Source: Devosia sp. 66-14
GTDB taxonomy: Bacteria; Pseudomonadota; Alphaproteobacteria; Rhizobiales; Devosiaceae
Direction of reading: 5' to 3'
Assembly (NCBI GenBank): GCA_001899085.1
Contig: MKVB01000006.1
Location: forward strand, 296,107-360,106
DNA: 64,000 bases
Shown: in pieces, positions 63,649 through 64,000 of the stretch
Layout of the letters: the number at the start of each line of letters is the position of its first letter
How positions within the stretch are numbered: the stretch's first letter is position 1
Notes under the pieces: model-generated
Seen by the model: the letters and a program-made list of their open reading frames with translations, nothing else
Told to the model about the DNA's origin: nothing
Database searches by the model: none
Program-made: the position numbers and the translations under genes

Positions 63649-64000
63649 ATGAACGTCAGAACCATCTGCCTTGCCATCCTCTACGATGGCGACGCGACTG
63701 GATATGAGATCCGAAAGCTCTCCGTTGAAGGGGAGTATTCGTATTTCATCGACGCCAGCTATGGAGCGATCTATCCGTCGCTCGCCCGCCTCGAACAGGA
63801 AAAGCTGGTCACGGCGCGCGTAGAACAGCAGGACGGCAAGCCCGCCAAGAAGATCTATTCGATCACGGCGGCCGGCCGGGCGGCGTTCATTCAGTCGATG
63901 TTCGAGAAACTTGGCGAAGACGAGTTCCGCAGCGAATTTCTGCTGTTCCTGCGCTTCGCCTCGGAGCTCCCGCAATCGCTGGTCGAGCAGCGGCTGAATG
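63649..64000 (+). CDS. PadR-family transcriptional regulator, 3'-truncated
   Basis: Begins MNVRTICLAILYDGDATGYEIRK and continues with GAIYPSLARLEQEKLVTARVEQQDGKPAKKIYSITAAGRAAF, the PadR winged helix; the window ends in the C-terminal domain. AGGA Shine-Dalgarno. Preceded by a 9-bp dyad. Controlled genes would be downstream of the window. Confidence 0.9.
   Translation, partial: MNVRTICLAILYDGDATGYEIRKLSVEGEYSYFIDASYGAIYPSLARLEQEKLVTARVEQQDGKPAKKIYSITAAGRAAFIQSMFEKLGEDEFRSEFLLFLRFASELPQSLVEQRLN

Overview
The window is GC-rich, densely packed chromosomal DNA, probably from an alphaproteobacterium of the order Hyphomicrobiales and plausibly Devosia or a relative. This is inferred from the gppA-rlmE pair, the divergent pccB/pccR arrangement, the tad pilin genes, ATP-less sugar ABC operons and ATGA/TGATG stop-start overlaps almost everywhere. 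No rRNA operon, CRISPR array, complete insertion sequence or integrase is visible. One tRNA is present: tRNA-Gln(CTG) at 5607-5680.

Layout: (i) 1-5406: two tandem DHA2-type MFS exporters converge on a gppA-rlmE-glycosyltransferase operon. (ii) 5607-8618: tRNA-Gln is followed by a patch of visibly lower-GC, small, mostly orphan genes (HNH nuclease, small membrane proteins, a DUF3223-like protein), then an HxlR regulator divergent from a secreted SnoaL-like protein with a TACT-N7-AGTA operator between them. (iii) 8757-12850: an autotransporter whose 5' leader is duplicated as a decayed second copy downstream of an orphan winged-helix gene. (iv) 13031-16073: three overlapping TadE/TadG pseudopilin genes. 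(v) 16292-23128: an amino-sugar operon (binding protein, two permeases, ROK-like kinase, GntR, SIS protein, NagA). (vi) 23706-31728: a second sugar locus (BtpA, M42 peptidase, FGGY kinase; convergent permeases and binding protein; FucU mutarotase) with several operators. Neither sugar locus encodes its ABC ATPase.

(vii) 32117-49281: a surface-polysaccharide locus with dTDP-L-rhamnose synthesis (rfbB-D-A-C), a 1486-residue multi-enzyme protein (methyltransferase, WbsX-type domain, GT4 and GT2), a 927-residue pyruvyltransferase fused to two methyltransferase domains, an O-acyltransferase, a short Wzm/Wzt exporter pair and more glycosyl- and methyltransferases. (viii) 47436-57627: propionyl-CoA to succinyl-CoA assimilation. 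Methylmalonyl-CoA epimerase stands alone. The tightly coupled operon pccB, macrodomain, kptA, pccA, mcm is controlled by a divergent PccR-type regulator with a repeat operator. (ix) 57683-59586: a PspA/YiaA membrane-stress pair and a TetR regulator sharing a TTGAACG-type operator. (x) 59741-64000: an OmpA-like protein with a proline/alanine heptad array and an internal duplication, nadC-cysQ, and a truncated padR.

The strongest candidate for something undescribed is the KptA RNA 2'-phosphotransferase plus macrodomain pair embedded, with start/stop coupling, between the two propionyl-CoA carboxylase genes. Next are the two giant surface-glycan fusion proteins, the duplicated autotransporter leader and the TetR/PspA operator set.
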